A stretch of 64,000 bases of DNA from Siphonodentalium dalli (taxonomy: Eukaryota > Mollusca > Scaphopoda > Gadilida > Siphonodentaliidae): the NCBI GenBank assembly GCA_032622095.1, contig CP136067.1, positions 48,709,899 through 48,773,898 of the forward strand, read 5' to 3'. This document shows, one piece after another, positions 24,420-36,961 of this stretch. Every line of letters begins with the position of its first letter. Position 1 is the stretch's first letter. The notes below the pieces were generated by a model. It ran no database searches. It was given only the letters and a program-made list of their open reading frames with translations, and had not been told where the DNA came from. The translations under genes and the position numbers were made by a program.

Positions 24420-27240
24420 CAAAGTCCTTACATTGTATGTTACTACATTTATTTGTTGCTATTTTATCTCTTCTCTCAAATGAAACGGAGATGACGCTTT
24501 CGAATCTCCATTTTGTCTGTGTCATCTGTAATGAGGGATGATGTAGGTCGATAAATCTATTGATACCGGGTAAATGCTCTGTATAATATGAAAGAACTGG
24601 CAATTGTCAAACCTGTTTTCCAGTTTTCACACAGAAGTAAACCAAACGCTATTTATTTTGTCTTATCATCAATAGACTAACTAGTAATAACGTTCTTTAT
24701 TATTCCACAGACATTTTTTTAATTTCCGGAACCAGCGCACGGGTGTACGGAAAGCTAGAATAATGCCACGGTGCTTTAAGTGCACGTTGGCCCAAAATGA
24801 ATAGTGAGAGTTCACAATTTATTATACATTTGAAATGCTATGTCAACATATGGAGAAACCACGGAGTTAGGGGTGTTTATATGTTTATATCCAACGTATT
24901 TATTACTATATTGGCTGTTATCTTTCTTGGAGTTGTACTGAGAGTTACATTCTCTGTACCATAAGCTTACAATGCTAACCGGCTGCGTGCGACATTTCGA
25001 CAATATTTAATTTTTCGCACGTACTACTAATCCGGATGCGTGCGACATATCAAACATTCACCTAGGACATTTTCTTGAGACATAGCATTTTTGTATACAC
25101 TCACATTGACATTACCCTGAAATGATGTTTTATAAGAGTGTCCCCAATATTTAATTTCACACACGCACGGTTACGCGTACAATGGTAACCGGCTGCGTGC
25201 GACATATCGACATATGATCAAACCACTACAGTAATTATGTGTTCGTTGCAACAATCGTATAATAATTGTAACATGTATTTATAGCTATTTATCTATACCA
25301 TAAATGCTGTGTTTATAACCGTGCATCTGATTTCCGCGATAAACCTCTATATACACATGTACATTATAATTGACATTGCTTGCAGAATTTATGCCTAATT
25401 GCTCGCAATCGGCAACACAACTATTTTCACCATCGAAACGTAATTCCATTCACCTGGGCCATTTGAGTGTGACATAGCAGTTTTCATACACGCACAATCA
25501 CCTTACCCTGACTGAAGTTTTTTATCTAACAATAGCTAAATTAACTAATCTTCTTTGTTTTATCCATATCACCCATACCTGACTATCTCTTGCCTACTAC
25601 CTCGTCCACAATATTTTATTTTCCGCACGTACTACTACGGTACATGCTATCCGGATGCGTGCGAATTATCATCAAACCACTACAGTAATGTATAGTTATG
25701 TACATTGATCAGAGATTAAAGCATATCAATCAATTATCGTACTACAGTTATTACATTCATTTATTTATACTACCTCGTCCACAATATTTTATTTTCCGCA
25801 CGTACTACTACTACGGTACATGCTATCCGGATGCGTGCGAATTATCATCAAACCACTACAGTAATGTATAGTTATGTACATTGATCAGAGATTAAAGCAT
25901 ATCAATCAATTATCGTACTACAGTTATTACATTCATTTATTTATATATACTTATATGTACAATAATCTTGTGTTGATAATTATATATCTTGCCTGTAAAT
26001 ACTTGAAATAATGTACATGTACTCTCATGTGAAGCAGGTCAATAAACAATTCTATTAAGAGGTGGCCCAAAATGAATAGTGACAATAAACAATTTTATAC
26101 ATTCGAAATTCTATGTCAAACTATGGAGAAACCACGGATTTAGAGGTGTTTGTATGTACACGGCTTGATATCCAATATTACTTACTATATTGACAGTTTT
26201 CTTTCTTGGAGTTGTACTGAGAGTTACATTCTCACAGTAAACAAAATTCAAGTTAATTGCCTATTGGTGTAAAAAGATTATCTCGATTGATTGATTGTGG
26301 TTTTAATGTCGCTTTCAGCAACTAAGACCATATCACGACATTGCCAGTGTTAATGGTGCAGGACATCTAACAGTGCATGATTTCAATGGCTGACAAACTC
26401 GTCGACCAATTTTCACGGTATAAAAATAGGTAGATAATGCCCAAACTACCTTTCTAGGACCAATATATGTCCCAAAAAGACGCATTCAAGTCATGAAAAT
26501 TACAACAAAGTCGTGGTGTTTGGGGCCCAAACAATCAGCCTGCCAATTTGGATGAAGAAACCACCGATAACAGCCGAGGATCTCCGGGTGTCTTCGCAAA
26601 TAAGCTTCCCCCGTGTCTATCATTTTCGGTACGCGACAAGGCGTTTGGGTTTGATGTTATGTGTTCCTGCGTGAACAATGGTCTCTGTTGACAAGAACGT
26701 AATGATAAAACGGTTCACCTACATTTATCAGGGAATGGTGCGATGTGGTTAGAGAAAGGAACACAATATTACTAATATAATAATTAATTATGTTGAGATG
26801 CCTTTGTATTTAAATTGCAACGCAACATAAGTATGGTAGTAAATAGCATGATTTGCAGTATATGCTGAATATTTTCTCTTTCTTATAGCATATAGGAAAG
26901 GGTAGCCAAGTATTAGATCACATCATTAATTTATACTCTGGCTACCGTGGAGATCATATTCAACCCGTTCAAGATATGGGAACTTTTTAATATTCTGACG
27001 GAGAACTTTATAGCATTTGAATAAAACAACGCAGTGACTATATATTCGTTTGTTAATACTTGTTCCTCAATAATATATTTCACAATAAGGTTGGTCACAA
27101 CTCCATATTGCATGATTTGATTCTGTCTTTTGTGAGTCGACATCGAAATAAACATTGAATTGCTTACCGTGAAAACTTCAATGATTGTATAAAGTGACAT
27201 CTTTCATGTAACATCGAGCTGGAAATTTCACCTACACTGT
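24420..27240. other. Interrupting region unlike the rest of the array
   Basis: No gene supported. It holds diverged exon-b-like sequence (about 24905, 26190), five copies of a CCGG(C/A)TGCGTGCGA motif (about 24979, 25032, 25189, 25649, 25826), the 173-bp tandem repeat, and from about 26280 a stretch (gtcgctttcagcaactaaga) resembling dispersed mollusc repeats. Confidence 0.5.
25595..25943. repeat. 173-bp tandem duplication
   Basis: 25595-25767 repeats at 25768-25943, the second with an extra 'cta'. Both contain ccggatgcgtgcga. Confidence 0.85.
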
Positions 27241-27964
27241 GGAATATAGTATTTACTGAGGAACGATATTAACTAATGAACAGTGACATTTTACAATTTA
27301 ATATACATCCGTTATAATTCAAACTACGGACAAACCCCCGTTTTATGAGCATATATAAATACATGATTTGATATCCAATAGTACTTACTATGTTGACTGT
27401 TCTGATTGCATATTTTTTGGAGTTTTACTGAGAGTTACAATAAAACAATCAAGGAGGGTGTCGAAAACGATTATCTCGATCCTGACCATGAAGCGAGGAA
27501 ACCATACATGCATCAATTTAATGGATCTGGTTGAATTCTTCCATATAGTTGACGAAAAGGCCACATAAGAACATGAGAATGAGTAATCGTAACTTACCTT
27601 GCGCGCCTGTGTATCAACCGGGAATATAGAACTCTAGGCTACCGAGTACCACTCGTATTATGTGGGAATGTGATTTGGGGGGCTAAATCTTGCGCGCCTG
27701 TGTATGAACCGGGAATATAGAACTCTAGGCTACCGAGTACCACTCGTATTAGCTTACGTTTTGCTGTATATATAGGGTTTCGATTCCTCATAAGGATTTC
27801 CCAAAATGAAGCCGCTTAATGAGATAATGTTGTTTCGGCAATAACAAGGTTTCCTATTTCTGGATCTTTAATAATCCTCTTATGGGAATTAAAATCACTC
27901 ACGTTACACTAATTTGTTTTATGAGCATATATAAATACACGATTTGATATCCAATAGTACTTAC

Positions 27965-28277
27965 TATATTGACTGTTCTTATTGCATATTTTTTGGAGTT
28001 GTACTGAGAGTTACAATAAAAACAATCAAGTAGAGTGTCTAAAACGATTATCTCGATCCTGACCACGAAGCGAGGAAACCATACATGCATCAATTTAATG
28101 GATCTGTTTGAATTATGCCATATAGTTGACGTGAAGGCCACATAAGAACATGAGAATGAGTAATCGTAACTTACCTTGCGCGCCTGTGTATGAACCGGGA
28201 ATATAGAACTCTAGGATACCGAGTACCACTCGTATTAGCTTACGTTTTGCTGTATATATAGGGTTTCGATTCCTCAT
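27965..28277 (-). pseudogene. Candidate unknown gene, exons a-b, between copies C and D
   Basis: Exon a 28277-28175 and exon b 28003-27965 keep ATG, donor and acceptor. Further partial copies lie left of it: exon a without its donor near 27791-27688, and exon b near 27433-27395. No exon c was found to the left before unrelated sequence. Confidence 0.2.
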
Positions 28278-29525
28278 AAAGATTTCCCAAAATGAAGCCG
28301 CTTAATGAGATAATGTTGTTTCGGCAATAACAAGGTTTCCTATTTCTGGATCTTTAATAATCCTCTTATGGGAATTTAAATCGTCGGGTCCTTCGTCAAC
28401 AGATACCACAAGCATCCCACTTTGACAGTTTGACCAAAAAAAATAATTAAGTATTGCTCACTCTTAATGAAAATTCAACACGAGACATAGTCTGGGGCTT
28501 GTACTGAAAACGGAACGAACAAGTACATATTATGTTATTACATTGTAGATGCAAGTGGAGAAAATCACTCTGGGCTAGACGAGGTCATGGGTTCGAACTT
28601 CGAACATATACTATTAAACTAAAATTATTGTAATGTGGTTGTTACTTTGGAATTACACATTTTATTACAAAATTATAGCATTATAACACGCACGATACAA
28701 TAACTTCAATCACTTTGTTTTTATAGTATTCAACTGGATTTCTACCAGTGTTTGTCTCTCATTGTTGATATTTATTCAACATACATGTATGACGATAACT
28801 TCATTAACAACATGCATTCACGAGAAATGATATTCAAGAGATCTTCTGGAAAACTCTTTGCTTATTGTGAAGAATGGGAACGTGAATGTTCCATCTTTTG
28901 AGGTCGATGGTATATTTATACACACTCGATTTGCCTAGTCTATTTTATTTACAAGTTGTTGCCTACGCTATTAAAATTTCGGAGTTCATAGTACTCGCCA
29001 TCTTCTTCGCGGTTCAAATCACCATGTTTGTAATTTTATAGTATTGGGCCCTGGGATGAGGGAAATCACAATGTGCCATTGTCTTCGATTGAGTAGTAAC
29101 ATAAGTTTGAGAACAATATTTATTCACAATGTAGCACGTTATGTGAAACAATATATATTAACAATAATTTAACCAGCTCTTTATATCATATACATTTTTA
29201 TAAATAACAAAAACATTATCACAGCTAAGCTTGAAATCAAAACAAAAATCTCAAACACCAAGCAGTTCATATATTGCTATACCCAAATTACTTTGGGGGG
29301 GATGTATTAATAAATATTTAGTCAAGAAAGACGTGTGACTACCGTCAAGTGCGGCTGAACTACGCCACAACGCCGTTAAACATGGTTGAACCCCATTTGA
29401 ACATCGAAAATGTGCGCTGATCAAGTTTTAATCACTTGGTGCACTGGTGTCTGAGAAATAACATAACAACAAATAACAAATAACAACAAACAACAGAGTA
29501 ACAACAACTTGATGACGACGAACAG
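28278..29525. other. 3' flank of copy D
   Basis: Diverged version of the Cdc25 3' flank with an extra block (28850-29040) and AATAAA at 29124-29119. No gene seen. Confidence 0.5.
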
Positions 29526-30169
29526 CTAGAATCTCAGCGATCTCTTTCTCTGACCGTTGGACCAGGACTTGGACTTGGTTCGGAAGTGACGTAGCTGAGA
29601 TGAGTAATCCTGGTGCAGCATAGGTCGATATGACTGCGGGGTGCAGAGCGCCTGGAAAGAGTAATATATAGCAAATAAGTACAAAATAATACTATCACAG
29701 TTTCACGAATTATATGTAGAAAACGTACTTGTTGAGGTGCTGAAACACCGTTACATCGACAGTGAACTACATTTGTTGCAATAACTCTACACATGTGTGT
29801 ATCAAACGTGAGCTTATTGGCACAATGTCTTGTCACCATATTTTGAAACGAATTTCGAAAATGTAGTGAAACAAAACGCACCTGTTTGGATTCGAAGAAT
29901 TCCTTATATCCGCCATGAAGTATATAGATTTCAGGGTAAAACAGGTTCGGGTAATTCTCTGCGTTCACCTCTCTGTCCTTCTGGCGCAGGTGCCTGAGCC
30001 TAGAAATGAATACATTCACATATAAACCTTCGCTCACGACATAATCATAGCAATCACATATACATGTAGTTAACTGTATTGCTACGTGTATGCTTACATC
30101 CGATTACAAAGAACTTAATTAAATAATTAAATAATGCTACAATTTATCCTTTTCATTTTCATGTTAAAC

Positions 30170-30342
30170 TTAAAGGGGTACTGTATACTAAATCCGGCCA
30201 TATATGGGACCATCTGCGTTTATACCGAATATCAGCATAACATTAATGAATTAGAGACATGGATTAGTGTAAAATACACGTGTACTCTATGCACGATGCA
30301 AACAACATGGTAATTATAATGAAAATGAATTTAGTGTTTTAA
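30170..30342. mobile_element. Damaged MITE-like element, intron 6 of copy D
   Basis: The left end is intact, including a fuller start (aaggggtactgtatactaaa). The right end is reduced to 'tttagtgttttaa' by deletion. The element therefore predates the split of the A-C and D-H subfamilies. Confidence 0.45.
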
Positions 30343-31556
30343 GGTTTGTCAATTAGCATATTCCATTCATATGTTAATACATTAATAAACTATGGTTGAC
30401 ATAGAATTGATACTTACATTTTTGGACCGCGTTCAGATGAGAACTCGCAGTGAAAGATGACGATGGTCCTGTGTTTGAGGGGAGCGTCGCCCAAAAACCT
30501 CTTCTCGATCATCGCCTGCGTGTGGAGATTCTCAGCATCCTGCAAATAAGAGGTGACTTAGATACAGATCCTTAGACAATACAAACACTACACAATTCAA
30601 CCGCAAAATCGCCCGACAGGAAAACTGATCATTATTATAACAAAAATATAATTTTGTTCGGGTATTGACGATTGTTAACAATGGGTGGCTGCATTTAGAT
30701 TCTTGACACACACCACCATTAAGAGTGATACAATAAATCTGAATTGATATTCTTATTATTATTATTAATATATATATTGATATTTGTTACGTAATAAAAT
30801 AATGTTGTCAATCAAAATAATGCCAATAAGATAATTTAACTTGACATGATCCTCATTATTTTACAAAAGAAATAAATTGATTGCTGTGTTATATTGGCAA
30901 ATATTAGAGCAGAGGTCATGTCGGTGACGCACACGTACCTGGATATGTCCACCTTCGTACTCATATGGGTATCGACAGTCTACGACCACAAACTCGTCGA
31001 TGCTGTTGCTGAATCGGCCTGACATCAAATCTTCCAACTGTAAACAAAAATTATCAATTTCACTATCTATATTTTAAAACTGGAACAAGTCTACGATGAA
31101 ACTACGGCACTTGGATATTTTAGCATATTTGTTTTACTCATCCTATAAGAACACTGGACGTCTAGTGAAGAATTTCGAGACATGACTGTATACACCATTT
31201 ATCACACATCTTTCCTAACTACTTTATTATCTTATCCCTTCTATCACACCTCACTCTTACTCATCCCTGCACTCCAACATTTATGAGAGAACAGAGAACT
31301 ATATTTGAATTTCCGCCTTTACATTGTAGCTGCCTGTATTGAAACTTGAGGTAACATTTACATAGCAATTATTTTTATAAAAGCCATAGGCTTGTTATCC
31401 CGTCATAATTTGAACAGTTTACTTTTCTATCAGTTTGAATTTCAGATATAGAAGGAAGTCCAGATAGTTGGGCACAAAAGCAACATGGAAACATTCATAT
31501 TACACGTATACGACAATCAAATACCAGGCGGGGGTGGCTAACTCTGAGCTATTTAA

Positions 31557-31796
31557 GTAAAACATTATATTGTACCTTCTTGCGCAGATTATTCCGACCG
31601 ATATACAACTAAGTCCCTTAGCGATTTGAAGCTTTCAGGACCCCATGCCAAACAAGCATCATGGTCGAACATATTCTATATGAAGCCTGTATATGCCAGA
31701 CGTGTCGCTTCTGGTGTTCGTGCATTAATAAAATGTCACACAGAGTTGACTAATTTCCGCATCCGTAAGAGAAGACGTGTTTTGGACTGGCCTTAA
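31557..31796 (+). other. Unrecognised 80-codon open frame in intron 3 of copy D
   Basis: Antisense to the Cdc25 copy. The frame has no ATG at its start but a good acceptor (cttcttgcgcag, ending at about 31589), and it ends TAA. Peptide parts include SWSNIFYMKPVYARRVASG and RIRKRRRVLDWP. Copies of exactly 240 bp lie at 38949-39188, 46337-46576 and 59800-60039, none with an indel. It is absent from A-C, where intron 3 is about 320 bp rather than about 1.1 kb. Probably part of an inserted element; function unknown. Confidence 0.25.
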
Positions 31797-33274
31797 ATGT
31801 CCTGATAGCAGACAGTTTGACTTCGCTTATCACTACTCACTTGTCTGGCATGTTAACAATGAACGCTCGCAGATATTTAATGTTGTCAATTATTGGTGTG
31901 TCCATGTAAAATACATGTATTTTACACACAGAAATTACATGCATACTGTGTGTATCCACCCTTAGGCTGCTGAAATGCTTTCCTAAATTGCTGGATAAAC
32001 TGTATTCGTGTATAGGTTTCTTGGTGTTAATTGTCCGGCCATAATTTTAGCCGGTCCTATATGGTTTTTGTCAAATCTTATTAACCTATTAATGTGGCGT
32101 TCATTGTTTTCTTAATTTTAGAAATAATAATATAACGTACCTCAGACTTAGTAGGTGTTTCTGATGGGAGAAAAGAACTGAAGCTACCCTCATGTTCGCT
32201 GATGTGTGCAGTAGTTGGTGTCTGGAAAACAAATTATATTCATTAATGTGGATATAATTAGACATATCAATTAAAATTTATGTCAAGGAACTCAATTACT
32301 ATTTCCTGTGTGGAACATTCTGTGCCTCTTATATTATACATTATAGCATAGACTATTGAAAGAAAATAATCGAAAATATGCGAATAAAATACATAACATA
32401 ATGTGAGCATGTAGGTGTCATAATACATACGTTCGTGTCCATTACTGTGGTTGCGTTCGAATCTTCGCATAAAACGAACTGACGAACTAACTATTGATCT
32501 ATTACTTAATACTGTTCTTAAATAAGCACAATGTTTAAACTGAAATTGTTTCTCTAAATTACGGATAATAGGTCCTTATAAATCACGTTTGTACGAGTTG
32601 GCAATTTCTCCTGCTCTAATCCTGCTTACCTCTACGTCTATACCGCTATCTCTGGACGACTCGTCGACGTGAAGCTTGAAGTCACAAGGGCTCAACAGCT
32701 GGATGATATCCATGGTATCGTCTATGTCGAAAGTGATGTTAGGAATCTGAAAGAAAAATGGTTTCAATTAATTAATATGGCAAAAGAGGACGTATTGACG
32801 TCAACTCGGATATCAACCTACAATCAACTACACTCTCGATAAATATAGGCCATATATTAATAATATAATAAATTTATACTGTGAGAATTTTATCTATTCT
32901 GGTAATATTCTCCGATACGTTCATTTATTTGAAGTATTTAATAACACGCGGAAATATTCAGGCAACTAAAAATATATTGGGCAATAAATTGTTGCCGCTA
33001 AATTCCACCACCTCGCCAAAGAATGTCAGACAATGAGCACATGCTACATGCCACTGATAAGATATATTTGATCCAGTTTACGCGGTGGCGATGTGAATGA
33101 TAAATATAAGGGAATACATTATAACTTAAAATATGTGTATCGACATAGAGGTGTATTCCAGTTCGAAATTTTAAATAATAGCATTAGGGCTCTACAAGTA
33201 CCAGTTTTGAAACATTTGAAATGGATTGAGGTACACGGTAAAACTAATAACCACGCGATGACGACGATACTCAC

Positions 33275-33337
33275 AATGGATTCAAGGCGAGAAGAGCGAA
33301 TGAATAAAAAGTTCAAACTTTACTGCTTATAAAGTAA
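33275..33337 (-). promoter_or_regulatory. Copy D core promoter and noncoding exon 1
   Basis: TATA box 33334-33326. The leader ends CATT|gtgagt at 33275/33274. The second TA-rich motif beside the TATA box in A/B/C is absent here. Confidence 0.45.
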
Positions 33338-36300
33338 GGGACATAATGTTGTTTATTTTGAAAATACGTGAGAAACGATTCGCGATGTTGTATGATAACA
33401 AATTGTAACACATCGGGATCGCGTGGCAGAATGTTGCTCACGAATACGGTTGCCTATCACAACTCGGGGCGTTAAAATTACACAGATAGTGGGAAGAGCA
33501 GCGTCGATGCGCATGACAACGTGTTAGATTTCTTGTTCAGAAGTGTTTAGTCGCATGTTTGGAAGTGAGATAACAGTTTGTGAGTGAAATTCAGCCCAGG
33601 AACTGTCAACTATATTGTTTACAACTCATCAACTATGTTAGCAATTTAGTCAGTCGGTGATTTGCTGAAGATGAATAACGATCAATGGGGGATCACGAAC
33701 CTCACGAAGGCCCACAAAATATACTAACAGTGACACTGCGCTTTTTTTTGTTATCTGCTGAATAACATCGGGACCTAACTTTTCTAAATTCTATGAATTG
33801 AACAAATCTGTATCGGGCACATGTAGTCCGGACAATGCATGCACCAATGTTACCACCAATGTGATGAGAATTCAACAATTTTATGCGACCTACTAGCTTC
33901 AATATAATACTCTTTATTCCGGCCTCCACGTATTCCGGCTTCCACGATGAAGAGCAGTGAGGTTATTGAATTGTATGTTTTTCTATTCACAAATTCGTGG
34001 AGAGTGTATATAAACAGCAAAACAACAATTGTAAAAGACAAATCCAAATGTAAAAGTCAGTTAGCACATATCAGCGCGGAACGGGTGTTGTAACATAAAA
34101 AAAAATAGGTACACATTATTAAGAGATCCGGTTTTGTGTATATGTAAACATAATTTTAAACATACCATATTGTAGATAGTTGAAAGTATTGAGTGTTTTT
34201 ATATATGAATATGCGTTTTCTACTGCAACAAAATGAAATTGAACTGACAAGTTAAGACGGGACACCATTTTATTAACTACGCGCACATATCACGTGAGCT
34301 TGGGCTTGGCTTACCATATTGTGCAAGTGATTGAATTTCAACCGACAAAGAGTCACTTCGTAATATGTCCCTAGCCCATAAGCGCGACTGGCGGCGTTTT
34401 CTCGCCTGATAGTGTGAAAGTCTGACCCCTTTATTAATCACCGGAACCAACTTATATGTTTCGTCGTTAACATTATGACTCCATGAAGAGCTTATCACTC
34501 CGAGGGGAGCTTTGCGAATATGACAAGATAGAAGAATTCGTTTCGTTTTTTTTTCAACTCAGGTTTTGCCCCCAAATTATCCTTAGTAATGCTCACTTCC
34601 ATAACATTCCAGTGATGTTCGGAAGATCAATATACACTTATGTCGATAAATGCAACAATGCGGACTTCATATGCCAACGGATGACGTATACAGGCCATAT
34701 GTAAGTCATTGAGTTCTATAAATATATATAGGGGCACCATGAAACAATAAAGAGTGTTCATTGACAGTATATTCATGACATGTTTCTAAAGAGCATATTT
34801 CTACCTCTTGTGTGGAAACAGTTTCTAATGCTCATGTGAATTTATTTTTGGAGAAATATTTATGCAGTCTGTAAGACGACATTTCATCTGATTATATTGA
34901 TCATACATATATATATACTACCACATTGCGTAACTATGTATAGGCGTAACCATATAAAGAGCGTTTTAGGTTCAATGTTTAACTGAGTTCAACCCTCCGC
35001 ACAGCAGTGAGGCAAACGCGCTATATTTTTAACCACACCGGGAACATACATAACTGAACGCTCTTTATATTGTTACATACAGCCGACTAAGGGTATGTTA
35101 CAAGAGCTAGAAAACTTCGCAATTGGTCTTATATTTATGTGGCGCGCGTTGGAGCTTATCACTCCGAGTGGAACTTTGCGAATATGACAAGTTTGAAGAA
35201 TTCGTTTCGTTTTTTATTCAACTCAGATTTTCCCCCAAAATTATCCTTAGTAATGGTAACTTCTATAACATTCCATTGATGTTCGGAAGATCAATATACA
35301 CGTAGATAAATACAACAATGCGGCCTTCATATGTAAACAGATGACGTATACAGGCCCTATGTAAGTCAATGAGTTCTATAAATATATATAGAGGCACAAT
35401 GAAACAATAAAGAGCGTTCATTGACAGTATATTCATGACATGTTTCTAAAGAGCATATTTCTAACTCTTGTGTGGAAACAGTTTCCAATTCTCATGTGAA
35501 TTTGTTTTTGGAGATACATTTATACAGTCTGTATGACGACATTTCATCTGATTATATTGATCATACATATATACTACCACATTGCGTAACTATGTATATG
35601 CGTAACAATATAAAGAGCGTTTTAGTTTCACTATTTAACTGAGTTAAACCCTCCGCACAGCAGTGAGGCAAACGCTCTATATTTTTACCACATCAGCCAA
35701 CAAAGATCCCTTTCCCATATGGCACCAGCCAATGCAGATGTGACAGTCGGCCTTTTCCGATTGGAGGGTGTAATAAGCCGGTCCTTTAAAGGACAGATAA
35801 TTTTGGACAGATGCTAAGTGAACAGTCAATATAGTTTAGTTATATGTGTTATTATATTACCACACACATTTGGAATTTATGAAGATGAATAACGATCACT
35901 GTGGGGATCACGAACCTCACGAAGGCCCACACAATATACTAACAGTGACACTGCGCTTTTTTTTGTTATCTGCTGAATAACATCGGGACCTAACTTTTCT
36001 AAATTCTATGAATTGAACAAATCTGTATCGGGCACATGTAGTCCGGACAATGCATGCACCAATGTTACCACCAATGTGATGAGAATTCAACAATTTTATG
36101 CGACCTACTAGCTTCAATATAATACTCTTTATTCCGGCCTCCACGTATTCCGGCTTCCACGATTAAGAGCAGTGAGGTTATTGAATTGTATGTATTTCTA
36201 TTCACAAATTCGTGGAGAGTGTATATAAACAGCAAAAAAACAATTGTAAAAGACAAATCCAAATGTAAAAGTCAGTTAGCACATATCAGCGCGGAACGGG

Positions 36301-36476
36301 TGTTGTAACATAAAAAAAAATAGGTACACATTATTAAGAGATCCGGTTTTGTGTATATGTAAACATAATTTTAAACATACCATATTGTAGATAGTTGAAA
36401 GTATTGAGTGTTTTTATATATGAATATGCGTTTTCTACTGCAACAAAATTAAATTGAACTGACAAGTGCTGAGATA
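33338..36476. other. Upstream/intergenic region of copy D
   Basis: Contains the open block frame 34277-34498 (minus), a plus-strand 73-codon frame 34483-34704, two TATAAATATATATAG motif blocks (about 34715, 35380), a cut-short exon c of the candidate gene (about 35700-35810), and a repeat (35880-36470) of 33670-34250. No gene supported. Confidence 0.5.
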
Positions 36477-36961
36477 GTGATTTGGGGGGCTAACCCCGGG
36501 ATGGTCGAATAGACCGAGTGGTCTACTCCTTCACCCCTCATTTTTAGAGCTTTATTTGTAATGATCATAAAAAAAGGAAAAAAAAGATAGCAATTTTAAC
36601 CCTTTTTTTTGGTCTTCAATTTCTTTTTCTTCCTGGGTATGGTGGTTTTTTAGAGAGGTTGATGTTGATATCTTTATTGCTCTTTGATGTTCGAACGATG
36701 AGTTCTCCAGGCGATGGGTGATGCTGGTCAGGCCCTTGATAGATCTGGCGATCCCTCAGCAGGAAGAATTCATAGTTAGTGAGCTGGTATTTCTTTCCTG
36801 CTGAGTGGTGTAAATTGATCGCTGTCCTGATTCTCATATGTTCGTCATATAGTAGTTGCTGCTCTGCTCTGCTATGCGACGCCGGAACCTCTTCGTAATT
36901 CGGCGTCGCAGGGGCGGAGGTGGTACTTTCCGCCCCTGGTGGAGTCTGGCTTGTTGGAGTA
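36477..36961 (-). mobile_element. Mobile-element-like segment fused to exon 6 of copy E
   Basis: The minus strand is open from the break at about 36961 to TGA at 36616 (about 115 codons, no start needed). It reads through ATPNYEEVPAS, EHMRIRTAINLHH and YEFFLLRDRQIYQGPDQHH to a Lys/Arg-rich end. It is followed by AATAAA (near 36558) and a GC-hairpin end (ggggctaacccc, 36484-36495). This looks like the C-terminal part of an element-encoded protein with its 3' end; the family is not recognised. A short 'gtgatttggggggctaa' end also occurs near 27670. Confidence 0.45.

Larger units (their letters stand above)
29526..32713 (-). pseudogene. cdc25: Cdc25-type phosphatase, copy D, exon 4 deleted
   Basis: Exons present: exon 2 32746-32630 (ATG 32713-32711), exon 3 32221-32141, exon 5 31037-30939, exon 6 30539-30418, exon 7 29999-29882, exon 8 29651-29526. 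Exon 4 (276 bp, 92 codons) is absent. Intron 4 sequence runs to about 31532 and then jumps to sequence that in the other copies lies beyond exon 4. Exons 3 and 5 are both in phase 0, so joining them keeps the frame and would give about 209 aa with an intact HCEFSSER loop. What is lost is most of the regulatory region plus the DLKYISPQT start of the rhodanese domain. The sequence belongs to the D-H subfamily (for example ALCTPQSY in exon 8, where A/B/C have TLCTPQSY). It could be a pseudogene or a variant lacking regulation; the sequence cannot decide. Confidence 0.75.

Noticed and set aside
29534-30037. Minus-strand frame of 167 codons (also 52451-52954)
   Set aside because: It is exon 7 read through intron 7 and then exon 8 in the wrong frame; the spliced Cdc25 model explains it better.
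31777-31965. Plus-strand frame starting MFWTGLK (also 39169, 46557, 60020)
   Set aside because: It begins with TTG, not ATG, and overlaps the indel-free 80-codon frame in another reading; no support.
34483-34704. Plus-strand 73-codon frame with ATG, repeated at 41875, 49234, 53118 and 62793
   Set aside because: The equivalent blocks in A/B have an extra T and those at 50110/54000 a different frameshift. It also overlaps the opposite-strand block frame. Not supported as a gene.
36477-36535. tRNA gene suggested by 'gaccgagtggtctactcc'
   Set aside because: It resembles a Leu/Ser D-arm only; no cloverleaf, and it sits at the end of the element-like segment.
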